Part shown: piece by piece, positions 17,765-25,790 of the stretch
How the letters are laid out: every line of letters begins with the position of its first letter
How positions within the stretch are numbered: position 1 is the stretch's first letter
Assembly (NCBI RefSeq): GCF_003425685.1
Contig: NZ_QJKM01000004.1
Span: 62,001 to 126,000 of the forward strand
Direction of reading: 5' to 3'
Length of the DNA: 64,000 bases
Source of the DNA: Rhizobium terrae
GTDB lineage: Bacteria; Pseudomonadota; Alphaproteobacteria; Rhizobiales; Rhizobiaceae
Program-made: the position numbers and the translations under genes
The notes under the pieces: model-generated
Database searches by the model: none
Told to the model about the DNA's origin: nothing
The model's input: the letters and a program-made list of their open reading frames with translations, nothing else

Positions 17765-19221
17765 TGGCGTCCTCAAAGATGAAGCTCATCTCCTTCCTTC
17801 TGCCCCTCCTTGCCAGCGGATGCGTTACGACCGACTACTCGGCGAAGGACGCCGGGTTTATGAACGCGTCGCTGAAGAGCGGCGAGGCGACCGGAAAACA
17901 CACCGTGTGGATCCAGAACCGGAAGCATGCGTCCGAGGTCCGCGCCCGCGTGAAGACGCTGATGGCAAAGAAGACCATCGACGTCGAAGCCGCCGTGCAG
18001 GTAGCGCTGCTGAACAACCGGGGCCTGCAGGCCGCCTATGCTGATCTCGGCGACAGCGCGGCGGACGCATGGCAGACACAACTGTCAGTATTCCCGACCT
18101 TTTCCGTCAGCCTCACCGGGATCGGCACGCCTGGTCTTGAGGCATACCGTGTCCTAGAAGGTGCCATCGCCGCCAACATCCTGGCGCTGGCTAGTTATGA
18201 CCGCAACATCAAGCTTGCTGAAACCCGCTTCCGGCAGGCGCAGCTCAATGCGGCGCTCGCAACGATCTCGCTGGCGGCGGAGACACGCAGGGCCTGGATC
18301 AACGCCGTCGCGGCCTGGGAGAACGTCGCATACCTGAACCAAGCGAAGGTGGCTGCCGACGCGGCATCCGAACTCGCCAAGAAGATCGGGGAGGCCGGAT
18401 CTATGACTAAGGCCGACCAGGCTCGTGAACATGTCTTTTACGCCGAGTTGACGGGAGAGACCGCGAAGGCTCGCCTCGAAGCAAAGCTCGCCAAGGAAGA
18501 GCTGATCAGGCTGATGGGTCTCTCGGGCTCCGATATCGAGTTCGAGATCCCGAACCGCCTGCCCTCGCTCCCGAAATCCCTCATCAAGAAGGACGATATC
18601 GAGGCCGAAGCGATCCACAAGCGGATGGACCTGCAGGTGGCGCGCCTGGAAATGCAGGCGACTGCCCAGTCCTACAAGCTTGAGGACGTCACCCGCATCG
18701 TGACTGACATCGAGCTGGTTGGCACCTGGGAGAAGGAGCGCGAGCGCGAGGACGGAAAGATTATTTCCGACATCTCGAAGAGCGCTGGTTTAGAGTTCAC
18801 GATTCCCATCTTCGATTCCGGCCAGGCGCGACTGCGAAAGGGCGAGCTCGCCTACATGCGGGCCGCCAACCAGTTGGCGGAGCTTGCAGTAAACGTTCGC
18901 TCCGAAGCCCGCTCAGCCTACCTTGCCTACAAATCGAACTACGACATCGCGCGCCACTACCGGAACAACGTGCTGCCGTTGCGCAATACGATCGAGGAGC
19001 AGTCGCTCCTCACCTACAACGGCATGATCACCAGCACATTCGAACTGATCACGGACACGCGCGAGAAGATCGATTCCACCATCCTCGCCGTCAACGCCAA
19101 GCGCGACTTCTGGCTTGCCGAAGCGAACCTCGCCCCCGTCGTCTACGGCGGCAGCACAAGGCCCGCCGCCGCGGAGACCGAGGTCGCGTCCGCCGAAGAA
19201 GCACCGGCCGGCGGCCACTGA
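17764..19221 (+). CDS. TolC-family outer-membrane efflux lipoprotein
   Basis: A 485-residue outer-membrane factor. A lipoprotein signal (LISFLLPLLASGC) is followed by two repeated helical hairpin domains typical of TolC/CusC proteins (AVQVALLNNRGLQAAYADLGDSAADAWQ... and LELAVNVRSEARSAYLAYKSNYDIARHY...). It would form an outer-membrane channel. No RND pump or membrane-fusion protein accompanies it here, so it must pair with a pump encoded elsewhere or act within the periplasmic copper system. ATG 17764 shares its A with the preceding stop codon. The longer frame from 17716 would overlap the lipoprotein gene by 49 bases and is rejected. Confidence 0.88.
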   Translation: MASSKMKLISFLLPLLASGCVTTDYSAKDAGFMNASLKSGEATGKHTVWIQNRKHASEVRARVKTLMAKKTIDVEAAVQVALLNNRGLQAAYADLGDSAADAWQTQLSVFPTFSVSLTGIGTPGLEAYRVLEGAIAANILALASYDRNIKLAETRFRQAQLNAALATISLAAETRRAWINAVAAWENVAYLNQAKVAADAASELAKKIGEAGSMTKADQAREHVFYAELTGETAKARLEAKLAKEELIRLMGLSGSDIEFEIPNRLPSLPKSLIKKDDIEAEAIHKRMDLQVARLEMQATAQSYKLEDVTRIVTDIELVGTWEKEREREDGKIISDISKSAGLEFTIPIFDSGQARLRKGELAYMRAANQLAELAVNVRSEARSAYLAYKSNYDIARHYRNNVLPLRNTIEEQSLLTYNGMITSTFELITDTREKIDSTILAVNAKRDFWLAEANLAPVVYGGSTRPAAAETEVASAEEAPAGGH

Positions 19222-19235
19222 GAAAGGACATGACA

Positions 19236-20594
19236 ATGTTTAGCAGAAGACAACTTCTCGGAGCGGGTGCTGCAGGTGCGGCCCTCGTCTCCTCGCAAGC
19301 CTGGGGCCAGACGTCGAACATGGGATTGCCGGAAGCCGCGGTGATGGACTCCGCGGCGACCCAGACGCCCGTGCGGCCATCGACGGGTCTGGACTACAAC
19401 CCCGTCGTCACGCTCAACGGATGGACCTTGCCATTCCGGATGAACAACGGCGTCAAGGAGTTCCATCTTATCGCCGAGCCTGTGGAACGTGAGATGGCGG
19501 AAGGGATGACCGCCTACCTCTGGGGCTATAACGGCCAGTCGCCGGGCCCGACCATCGAGGCAGTTGAGGGAGATCGCGTTCGTATCTTCGTCACCAACAA
19601 GCTCCCGGAACACACGACGATCCACTGGCATGGCATGATCCTGCCCTCGGGTATGGACGGTGTCGGCGGGCTGTCGCAACCCCACATCCCGGTCGGCAAA
19701 ACCTTCGTCTACGAGTTCGACCTCGTGAAATCGGGCACCTTCATGTACCATCCGCACTCGGATGAGATGGTGCAGATGGCGATGGGCATGATGGGCTTCT
19801 TCGTGGTTCACCCGAAGGATCCGACATTCATGCCTGTCGACCGCGACTTCGTCTTCCTGCTGAGCGCCTATGACATCGACCCCGGCACTTACGTGCCGCG
19901 CGTCATGGAGATGACCGACTTCAACCTCTGGACCTGGAACAGCCGTGTCTTCCCGGGTATCGATCCACTGGTCGTCTCGAAAAACGACAAGGTTCGTGTC
20001 CGCGTCGGAAACCTGACGATGACCAACCACCCGATCCACATGCACGGATACGACTTCGAAGTGACCTGCACCGACGGTGGCTGGGTTCGACCCGAAGCCC
20101 GCTGGCCGGAGGTCAGCATCGACATTCCCGTCGGCGCGATGCGGGCCTACGAGTTCGACGCAAAGCATGTCGGCGACTGGGCGATCCATTGCCACAAGTC
20201 GCACCATACGATGAACGCCATGGGTCACGACATTCCCACCTTTATCGGCGTCGACAAGAAGGACGTCGCCAAGAAGATCAGGCAGTTCCGTCCCGAATAT
20301 ATGCCGATGGGCACTGCCGGCATGGCGGATATGGGCGAAATGTCGATGGAGATCCCGGAAAACACCGTTCCGATGATGACCGGATGGGGACCGCACGGCC
20401 CCATCGAGATGGGTGGCATGTTCTCCGTGGTGAAGGTCCGCGAGGGTATCTCTGCGGGCGAGTACGCCGATCCGGGCTGGTACGAAAACCCGCCCGGCAC
20501 CCAGGCCTGGGAGTGGACGGGAAGCCTTCCCGACGCGACCAAGGCGAAAGACGCAAAGACGCAGCCGCCGTCGAAGCATTCGAACCACCGCTGA
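19236..20594 (+). CDS. Multicopper oxidase (copper tolerance)
   Basis: A ~452-residue multicopper oxidase with a Tat signal (SRRQLLGAGAAGAALVSSQAWG). The copper ligands are present: HWHGMI and HPHSDEM in the N-terminal domain, and HPIHMHGYDF and HCHKSHH in the C-terminal domain (the Cys of HCH binds type 1 copper). After it comes a Met-rich tail (MPMGTAGMADMGEMSMEIPENTVPMM) of the type that binds Cu(I). The enzyme should oxidise toxic Cu(I) to Cu(II) in the periplasm. ATG 19236 has AAGGA 7 bases upstream; ATG 19230 is only one base from it. Confidence 0.92.
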   Translation: MFSRRQLLGAGAAGAALVSSQAWGQTSNMGLPEAAVMDSAATQTPVRPSTGLDYNPVVTLNGWTLPFRMNNGVKEFHLIAEPVEREMAEGMTAYLWGYNGQSPGPTIEAVEGDRVRIFVTNKLPEHTTIHWHGMILPSGMDGVGGLSQPHIPVGKTFVYEFDLVKSGTFMYHPHSDEMVQMAMGMMGFFVVHPKDPTFMPVDRDFVFLLSAYDIDPGTYVPRVMEMTDFNLWTWNSRVFPGIDPLVVSKNDKVRVRVGNLTMTNHPIHMHGYDFEVTCTDGGWVRPEARWPEVSIDIPVGAMRAYEFDAKHVGDWAIHCHKSHHTMNAMGHDIPTFIGVDKKDVAKKIRQFRPEYMPMGTAGMADMGEMSMEIPENTVPMMTGWGPHGPIEMGGMFSVVKVREGISAGEYADPGWYENPPGTQAWEWTGSLPDATKAKDAKTQPPSKHSNHR

Positions 20595-20630
20595 CGACAA
20601 GTTCCCTGAACAACCACGAAGGAAATGCAC

Positions 20631-21113
20631 ATGAAAAACGCAATGATCGGCCTGCTTCTGGCCACCGCTCTCGCGGCCCCTGCCCTGGCATCCGGGAACC
20701 ATGCCGGAGGACACGGCGAGGCCATGGCTGTCGGCGAACCGGGCGACAAGTCCAAGGTCACCCAGACCATCCGCGTCACCATGAAGGAGACCTCGGACGG
20801 CAAGATGGTCTTCACCCCGAACAACTTCAAAGTCCGCAAGGGTCAGACCGTCCGCTTCACGATCAAGAACGAAGGCGAGCTGGATCACGAGTTCGTTCTC
20901 GATCAGGAAGACAAGGTCATGGAGCACAAGGCCGTCATGGAGAAGTTCCCCGAAATGGAACATGACGACCCCAACGCCATCCGGCTGAAGCCCGGCAAGT
21001 CCGGCGAGATCGTCTGGAAGTTCACCAACGACGGCGTGTTCAAGATCGCATGCCTCGTTCCCGGCCACTATGACGCCGGAATGCACGGCGACGTGGCCGT
21101 CGCCAAGAAGTAA
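20631..21113 (+). CDS. Periplasmic cupredoxin (blue-copper protein)
   Basis: A 160-residue protein with a signal peptide (MKNAMIGLLLATALAAPALASG) and a cupredoxin fold. Type 1 copper ligands can be read: His in GELDHEF, Cys in KIACLVPGHYDAGM, followed by His and Met in the same motif. A His/Met-containing N-terminal stretch (GNHAGGHGEAMAVG) may bind additional copper. It could shuttle electrons or copper to or from the adjacent multicopper oxidase. ATG 20631 has AAGGA 7 bases before it; an ATG at 20625 is a less likely start. Confidence 0.9.
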   Translation: MKNAMIGLLLATALAAPALASGNHAGGHGEAMAVGEPGDKSKVTQTIRVTMKETSDGKMVFTPNNFKVRKGQTVRFTIKNEGELDHEFVLDQEDKVMEHKAVMEKFPEMEHDDPNAIRLKPGKSGEIVWKFTNDGVFKIACLVPGHYDAGMHGDVAVAKK

Positions 21114-21134
21114 TCAGGAAGAAGGAATCAAACC

Positions 21135-21419
21135 ATGAGAACAGTTCTCGGACTTGCTGTCGTAGCGGCGCTCACCCTGGCCTCCGCCGCTGGTGCATTT
21201 GCCCAGGAATTCACCAAGGGCACCGTCAAGAAGGTCGACGCAAAGGCTAAGAAGGTCACCCTGATCCATGAGGAACTGAAGAGCCTCGACATGCCCGCGA
21301 TGACCATGGTCTTCAGTGTGGCCGACGAGGCGATGCTCTCGAAGATGAAGGAAGGCGCGAAGGTCGAATTCGTTGCCGATCGCGTCAACGGTAAGCTGAC
21401 CGTCACCCAGGTGAAGTGA
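21135..21419 (+). CDS. CusF-like periplasmic copper-binding protein
   Basis: A 94-residue protein with a signal peptide (to AGAFAQ) and the CusF beta-barrel: TKGTVKKVDAKAKKVTLIHEEL, then LDMPAMTMVFSV and LSKMKEGAKVEF. His in LIHEEL and the two Met of DMPAMTM are the expected Cu(I) ligands. CusF-type chaperones hand copper to efflux pumps in the periplasm. It is the last gene of the copper operon; a hairpin (21426-21449) follows the stop. Confidence 0.9.
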   Translation: MRTVLGLAVVAALTLASAAGAFAQEFTKGTVKKVDAKAKKVTLIHEELKSLDMPAMTMVFSVADEAMLSKMKEGAKVEFVADRVNGKLTVTQVK

Positions 21420-21425
21420 CAACAC

Positions 21426-21451
21426 GGCCGCGCTCCGCGGGGCGCGGCCTT
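21426..21451 (+). terminator. Terminator hairpin of the copper operon
   Basis: GGCCGCGC and GCGCGGCC form an 8-base-pair GC stem with an 8-base loop six bases after the CusF-like stop codon. Only two T residues follow, so termination may be partial. Confidence 0.6.
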
Positions 21452-21455
21452 CCAC

Positions 21456-21815
21456 CTAGGAGACGGGTTGCAGGCACGGCGCCTTCCAGAGGTTCTCTTT
21501 CCCGTCGTTTGTCCGCGGTGGTCCCGATAGGGCGTGGACCGAGCCTCCCACCTGGACCGTTCGTGGCGCTTCAAACCTGACGCGAACGGCGTGGGTGCCG
21601 TGATCGATGAAGATGACCTCCCCCGGTAGGCTTGTGCTTCGTCAGCCCGACGCTGACATCGACGTCAAATTCGATGTCTTCCGAAACCGCCGAGGATGTG
21701 ATCGTCAGGCTAACGATCCGATTGTCGGAAAACTGCGCAACGTGGGCTGGCGTTCCTGAACCTGCGCGCTCGAAACGACAATGGCGGATGCCGCTATTAT
21801 GCAGAGATGGTTCAT
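21456..21815 (-). pseudogene. Frameshifted gene for a small secreted protein
   Basis: One protein can be read on the minus strand across two frameshifts. It starts at 21815 with a signal-like MNHLCIIAASAIVVSSAQ, continues in a second frame as AHVAQFSDNRIVSLTITSSA and VSEDIEFDVDVSVGLTKHKP, and then in a third frame as GEVIFIDHGTHAVRVRFEAP and RTVQVGGSVHALSGPP, ending at TAG 21456-21458. Each segment is protein-like while the alternative frames are not. The family was not recognised. A sequencing error at both points cannot be excluded. It is convergent with the copper operon. Confidence 0.55.
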
Positions 21816-22098
21816 CGGCCTCTCCCAGCGTTCGGAACTTATCATACTACGCGCGAGATGCTGGGTCAGATCAGAACGTAAAGGTCGGTTCACAAGCCGG
21901 AGTAAACGATCGGTGCAGGCGCCCTCGCGGCAGGGTGGCCAAGTTAAGATAGAGAAAGAGGTGAGACGTAGGCAATTCATCTGCATGGCGGCATCCTCGA
22001 TGCTCGCGCCGTCTTAAAGACGTTTCGGCGTGACGCCGCGACTTTTCCGCGAGACTCATATGAGCAGGTGCCGACCACGTTTTCAGGCTCGAAACGCT
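21816..22098. other. Intergenic stretch without a supported gene
   Basis: About 280 bases between two gene remnants. Open frames here show no start signal or motif. Confidence 0.5.
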
Positions 22099-22518
22099 TA
22101 GGTTCCATCCATCGAAGTCAGTCCAATATCTTGTATCGAACCGACAAGCGAGCAGGCGGGTGAGGAGGTTCTCAATCTCAAGAACGCATCCAGCCATCTG
22201 GGGGCCAAGCGCGGCACGGCGCAATATCTCTTGAGCCTCGGCCTTCTCAAACCGGTCGTGGTTGAGAGTCCAGCTAACAAGCATCGGCAGACCGTGGTGA
22301 CGGTCGCTTCGCTTGAAGCCTTCTTGGAGGACCGCATCTTGGTCTCCGAGGTGGCTGCCATCTATTCCACCAGTACCAACACGATCTTGGATGCTATGCA
22401 GGGTGCGGGCATCCGCCCGATCTACGACAACTGCAACAACGTCAGTCGCTTTTTTCGGAAAGCGGACATCGTCGACGCGCGAGTAGAGACTTCCCAACTC
22501 CGAAAACCCAGAACGTAA
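22099..22518 (+). pseudogene. Truncated protein remnant next to transposon-end repeats
   Basis: An open frame runs from about 22099 to the stop at 22518 without a convincing start codon (TTG 22231 is the first usable one). It reads as a C-terminal fragment: EEVLNLKNASSHLGAKRGTA, QYLLSLGLLKPVV, TVASLEAFLEDRILVSEVAA and a helix-turn-helix-like IYSTSTNTILDAMQGAG. It is followed by a strong terminator and by repeats that resemble the end of a Tn7/Tn5053-like transposon, so a transposition accessory protein of TniQ type is one possibility. This is not proven. Confidence 0.45.
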
Positions 22519-22537
22519 GCTTTTTCATCGCAGCGTC

Positions 22538-22562
22538 AGGCCCGTCTCGACGGGCCTTTTTT
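22538..22562 (+). terminator. Rho-independent terminator
   Basis: AGGCCCGTC and GACGGGCCT (22538-22546 / 22549-22557) form a long GC-rich stem directly followed by five T (22558-22562). This is the clearest terminator in the window and ends the truncated frame at 22518. Confidence 0.85.
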
Positions 22563-22573
22563 GTCCTACTCAC

Positions 22574-22727
22574 AGGCTCATACCTATCGCGGATTCTCAG
22601 GCGCATACCTACCGCGGAAAACCGATAAAACCTCGATTTCCCGAACTAAAGAAAGGGCGCGATATACTGATATTTAACAGCTTTTAGGTGCGAGACTCAA
22701 TTCTTAGGCGCAAACCTACGCGGATTT
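22574..22727. repeat. Direct repeats resembling a transposon end
   Basis: Three ~22-base imperfect direct repeats with consensus AGGCKCAWACCTAYCGCGGA lie at 22574-22595, 22599-22620 and 22706-22727, with a degenerate copy at 22686-22698. The first two are spaced 25 bases. Arrays of this sort are transposase-binding sites at the ends of Tn7/Tn5053-family elements. Read on the minus strand the outermost boundary begins TGATAAATCCGCG. No transposase gene or partner end is visible, so this would be a solo end. Confidence 0.55.
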
Positions 22728-22743
22728 ATCAGCGGCCAATGGC

Positions 22744-23223
22744 TTAACTGTCCAGCCAGGCGGCGAGGCCGTCCAGCGTCTGCAGCCCGTATTCCACCGC
22801 GCCGAAGCCGATGACCGCCTGACGCCGCTTGGCGCTCGGGTGGAGCTGGCGCATGGTCAGCACCGTCTTGCCGTCGGTCTGCTCGTCGAACGTCACCGTG
22901 ACGCGGAAACGGTCGGGGTCGTTGGGGTCGGGCGTGCCATAGTCCATCACGATCCGCTCGTTCGGCACGATCTCCAGAAAGCGCATGAGGTTGGGGAAGC
23001 GCTGCTCCCGGCCCTCGAATATGCCGACCATGTCGAACCGCCAGACCCCACCCTCACGGATATCGGCCTCGTGGTTCTCGATGCTGAGGCCGGCCGGGCC
23101 GTACCATTCGGCCAGCGCCTTGGGGTCCATCCATGCGGCAAAGACCTTGTCGCGTGGGTGGTTGAGCAGCTTCACCAGCACGATTTCGCGGTCGAGCGAC
23201 CAGGTCTCAAACAGGTTTGCCAT
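22744..23223 (-). CDS. SRPBCC/AHSA1-family protein
   Basis: A ~159-residue protein of the START-like SRPBCC superfamily, AHSA1 (activator of Hsp90 ATPase homologue) branch: LNHPRDKVFAAWMDPKALAEWYGP, WRFDMVGIFEGREQ, and ALDGLAAWLDS-like ending (LQTLDGLAAWLDS). It has no signal peptide. These proteins have a hydrophobic ligand cavity and in bacteria are frequently encoded behind an ArsR regulator, as here; their task is unknown. The start is uncertain between 23223 and 23235; both overlap the end of the ArsR gene, so translation is coupled. Confidence 0.85.
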   Translation of the reverse strand: MANLFETWSLDREIVLVKLLNHPRDKVFAAWMDPKALAEWYGPAGLSIENHEADIREGGVWRFDMVGIFEGREQRFPNLMRFLEIVPNERIVMDYGTPDPNDPDRFRVTVTFDEQTDGKTVLTMRQLHPSAKRRQAVIGFGAVEYGLQTLDGLAAWLDS

Positions 23224-23563
23224 GTCCTCCATCATCCTCTTGGGTCTTGTCCAGGTAGACTTCCAGCCGATCCAGCCGCTCGGCCCAGCGCCGGCGCTCC
23301 GCTTCCATCCAGTCCGCCGCCTCGTCGAAGCGCGCCTGCACCAGTCGACACCAGCGACTGCGCCCACGCTTCTCGCTGGCGATCAGCCCGCAATCTTCCA
23401 GCACCTTGAGATGCTGGGCGAAAGAGGGCAGCGCCATGTCGAAAGGCTCGGCCAGGACACTGACCGGCAACTCACCCTCGACCAGCCGCGACACCACCGC
23501 GCGGCGGGTCGGGTCGCTGAGAGCGTGAAAGGCAAGGTCGAGCGGAGTCGAATGGTAAGGCAT
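23207..23563 (-). CDS. ArsR-family winged-helix regulator
   Basis: A 118-residue ArsR-type repressor: LDLAFHALSDPTRRAVVSRLVEGELPVSVLAEPF followed by the recognition helix DMALPSFAQHLKVLEDCGLI and EKRGRSRWCRL. No metal-binding Cys pair of classic ArsR proteins is present, so a non-metal signal is likely. It overlaps the AHSA1 gene downstream. The promoter region toward the divergent gene at 23676 holds a large palindrome (23636-23657), the probable operator. Confidence 0.92.
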   Translation of the reverse strand: MPYHSTPLDLAFHALSDPTRRAVVSRLVEGELPVSVLAEPFDMALPSFAQHLKVLEDCGLIASEKRGRSRWCRLVQARFDEAADWMEAERRRWAERLDRLEVYLDKTQEDDGGHGKPV

Positions 23564-23635
23564 GTCTGTCAGTAAAATGGTCGGGGGCGCCGGTCAAGGG
23601 ATAAAAAGGCACTTGCCTTAGTATCAAGCTCTCGA

Positions 23636-23657
23636 TACAAAGGTGATCACCTTAGTA
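23636..23657. promoter_or_regulatory. Probable ArsR operator
   Basis: TACAAAGGTGATCACCTTAGTA is a 22-base near-perfect palindrome (one mismatched pair) with a perfect 14-base core, AAGGTGATCACCTT. It lies between the divergent ArsR and RibD-domain genes. A related half-site, CCTTAGTATC, occurs at 23617-23626. Confidence 0.65.
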
Positions 23658-23675
23658 TACAGGAGGACTTCATCG

Positions 23676-24314
23676 GTGGTTCGTGTCGATCTCAATATCT
23701 CACTCGATGGTTTCGCGACAACGACGGACCAGACGCCCGAAAACCCGTTCGGCGAGGACTGGCCGCGCCTCGTCGATGCCTATGCCGCGACAAGAACAGT
23801 CCAAGAGCGCGTGTTCAAGGACACCAGCGGTAAAGGCACGACCGGCATCGACGACAAATACGCGAAAGAGTATTTCGCTGGTGTCGGCGCGGAAATCATG
23901 GGCGCCGGCATGTTCGGGCTGCATAACTTTCCCGATGATCCGAACTGGCGTGGTTGGTGGGGAGAAGAGCCCCCGTTCCGCGTCCCGGTCTTCGTCCTGA
24001 CCCACAAGCCGCGGCCCTCCGTCGAAATGGCAGGCGGCACTATATTTCATTTCCTCGACACGACACCGGCCGAGGCACTCCGGCAGGCTGTTGCCGTTGC
24101 GGATGGAAAAGATGTCCGGATTGGCGGCGGCGCCGGCGTTGTGCGCGACTTCCTCAAGGCGGGGCTCGTCGATCGCCTCCATGTCGCCATAGTTCCGATC
24201 CTGCTCGGCCGCGGCATCCGCCTCTGGGACGATCTGCGCGGCCTTGAAGCTGGCTACACGGTAAAGGCGGAAACGGCAGAGAGCGGCACCGTCCACCTTA
24301 CATTCCAGCGGTGA
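23676..24314 (+). CDS. Dihydrofolate reductase/RibD C-terminal-domain family protein
   Basis: A 212-residue protein of the RibD C-terminal/DHFR-like family: RVDLNISLDGFATT at the N-terminus, FVLTHKPRPSVEM..., and the NADPH-binding GGAGVVRDFLKAGLVDRLHVAIVPILLGRG. Members are stand-alone NADPH-dependent reductases of unknown substrate, commonly adjacent to ArsR/AHSA1 genes. The start is GTG 23676, with AGGAGG 9 bases upstream; a longer frame starting at 23643 runs through the operator. Confidence 0.85.
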   Translation: MVRVDLNISLDGFATTTDQTPENPFGEDWPRLVDAYAATRTVQERVFKDTSGKGTTGIDDKYAKEYFAGVGAEIMGAGMFGLHNFPDDPNWRGWWGEEPPFRVPVFVLTHKPRPSVEMAGGTIFHFLDTTPAEALRQAVAVADGKDVRIGGGAGVVRDFLKAGLVDRLHVAIVPILLGRGIRLWDDLRGLEAGYTVKAETAESGTVHLTFQR

Positions 24315-24341
24315 TCGGCAATCCCATGCGCGCGGTCTCTC

Positions 24342-24723
24342 ATGCAGCACGTACTGTTTATTCAAGGCACCGGAAGCAAGAGGCTTACAAAGAAGACGAA
24401 GCTCTGGCCCGAACATCCTGCGCTTACGGACCTGAGCCAAAAGCGGTCGCCCCCTTTGCGCCAGCGATCATTGCCGAAGGCGGGATACACCCTGTCAGTT
24501 CCACGGTTTTCATCAGCAATCGCGGAGAGGCGGTACGGCTCTCCAGGGCTGTAGACTTTCCCGAAGACGCGTATCAGGTCGATTTTCTCAACCTCGGCCG
24601 CAGCCGCGCGATTGCCGCAAGGCAAGGCGGCGGGACGATCTGTTCCTGGGCGGCCTTCCCGTCAGCAAGGACTTCATGAGCGAACGTGAGCAACCGGCGA
24701 CGGAAGAACGCAAGCCGCTCTGA
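24342..24723 (+). pseudogene. Fused remnants: hydrolase 5' fragment and VapB-type antitoxin
   Basis: Two broken genes are joined. From 24342, MQHVLFIQGTGS is the start of a small alpha/beta hydrolase; after a frameshift, AYKEDEALARTSC continues it, then the match stops. From ~24490 in another frame, TVFISNRGEAVRLSRAVDFP EDAYQV is a VapB-type antitoxin (AbrB-like DNA-binding domain), and after a further frameshift LFLGGLPVSKDFMSEREQP...ERKPL (to TGA 24721-24723) is its typical toxin-binding tail. No VapC toxin gene follows. None of the parts can give a complete protein. Confidence 0.6.
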
Positions 24724-24748
24724 TCGCCGCCCCACATCTCTGCTCGAA

Positions 24749-25651
24749 TCATCGGCCATGGCCCTCTCCCACCTCGGATGCCCAAAAGGCATAGGCTTTG
24801 GTGTGATCGCCATAACCGCCGACCGCCTCGCGCGCCTCGGCCATGCGACCGTACACGGCGTGCGTCACCGTGGCCTTGACGGATCTGGCATCGGCGAGGT
24901 CGGCGGCGATCTTGATGTCCTTGGTAAAGAGGTCGAGCGCGAAATTGCGGCTCTCGTTGCCGGAGATGATGCGCCTGATGGAGGTTTCGGTCGCAAAACT
25001 GCGTGCCGTGGAAACATTGAACACTTCGACCATCATGGCAGGATCGAGCCCGTATTCCCGGCCGATGATCAGCGCCTCGCAGGCGCCCACATAGGCAGCG
25101 GCGGAAACGTAGTTGTTCATCGATTTCATCACGTGGCCGGAGCCGAGCTTTCCCAGTCTGAAGATCTTCTTGCCGAGATGCGAGAGCACCGCCACTGCGC
25201 GCTCCATAGCCTCCTCGCTGTCGCCACCCATCATGAACACCAGGTTGGCGTCGCGTGCGCCCATCCATCCGCCGGAGACCGGCGCGTCGATCAGCGAAAC
25301 CCCATGTCGTTCCAGCTCGCCGCCGAACTCACGCGTGCTTTCCGGCGGCGACGACGTCGTGTCGATGACAAGGCTGCCCGGTTTCAGGCCGGCGAGCAGG
25401 CTCTTTTCTCCCCCTTCGTTGAGGACCGCCCGCACGACGGCGCCGTTCGGCACCATGGTCAGGATGACGGAGGCGCGGGCAAGGTCTGCCGGCGTCTCGG
25501 GCATTGCCGTCCCGTGCTCGCTGGCAAAAGCGACCTTCTTTTCGACGTCGATGTCGTAGGCGAGAACTTCGTAGCCGGCTTTCACCAGATGCGCCGCCAT
25601 ATGCGAGCCCATGTTGCCGAGCCCGATAAAACCGATGATCCGATCCGTCAC
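24749..25651 (-). CDS. NAD(P)-dependent oxidoreductase, 3-hydroxyisobutyrate dehydrogenase family
   Basis: A 300-residue beta-hydroxyacid dehydrogenase: N-terminal IGFIGLGNMGSHMA, substrate-binding DAPVSGGWMGARD, and the catalytic-Lys motif GHVMKSMNNYVSA. It oxidises a beta-hydroxy acid to a semialdehyde, or the reverse, in the cytoplasm. The start is GTG at 25651 with GGGAGGA upstream. It is divergent from an aldehyde dehydrogenase gene across 139 bases; the two activities would be consecutive in the oxidation of a hydroxy acid, but the substrate is not evident. Confidence 0.92.
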   Translation of the reverse strand: MTDRIIGFIGLGNMGSHMAAHLVKAGYEVLAYDIDVEKKVAFASEHGTAMPETPADLARASVILTMVPNGAVVRAVLNEGGEKSLLAGLKPGSLVIDTTSSPPESTREFGGELERHGVSLIDAPVSGGWMGARDANLVFMMGGDSEEAMERAVAVLSHLGKKIFRLGKLGSGHVMKSMNNYVSAAAYVGACEALIIGREYGLDPAMMVEVFNVSTARSFATETSIRRIISGNESRNFALDLFTKDIKIAADLADARSVKATVTHAVYGRMAEAREAVGGYGDHTKAYAFWASEVGEGHGR

Positions 25652-25790
25652 GTTTTCCTCCCGTCGTGATGATCACCCATAGATTGATTGGATTTTTTAC
25701 GATGATGGATTGCCTTTGTCCATAATGAATAATAAGGTTTCCTGATACTCGCGTAGGAGCACTTTTCGGAAGTGGCGAGGAGGAGGAAGC
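25652..25790. promoter_or_regulatory. Divergent promoter region
   Basis: The 139 bases between the two divergent dehydrogenase genes contain A/T-rich stretches (GGATTTTTTACGATGATGG, TCCATAATGAATAATAAGG) contrasting with the GC-rich surroundings, as expected for promoters. No clear palindrome is seen and no regulator gene is adjacent. Confidence 0.4.

Noticed and set aside
19143..21086. 647-codon frame on the minus strand across the copper genes
   Set aside because: A shadow of three well-supported + strand genes; it has none of the features of a protein family.
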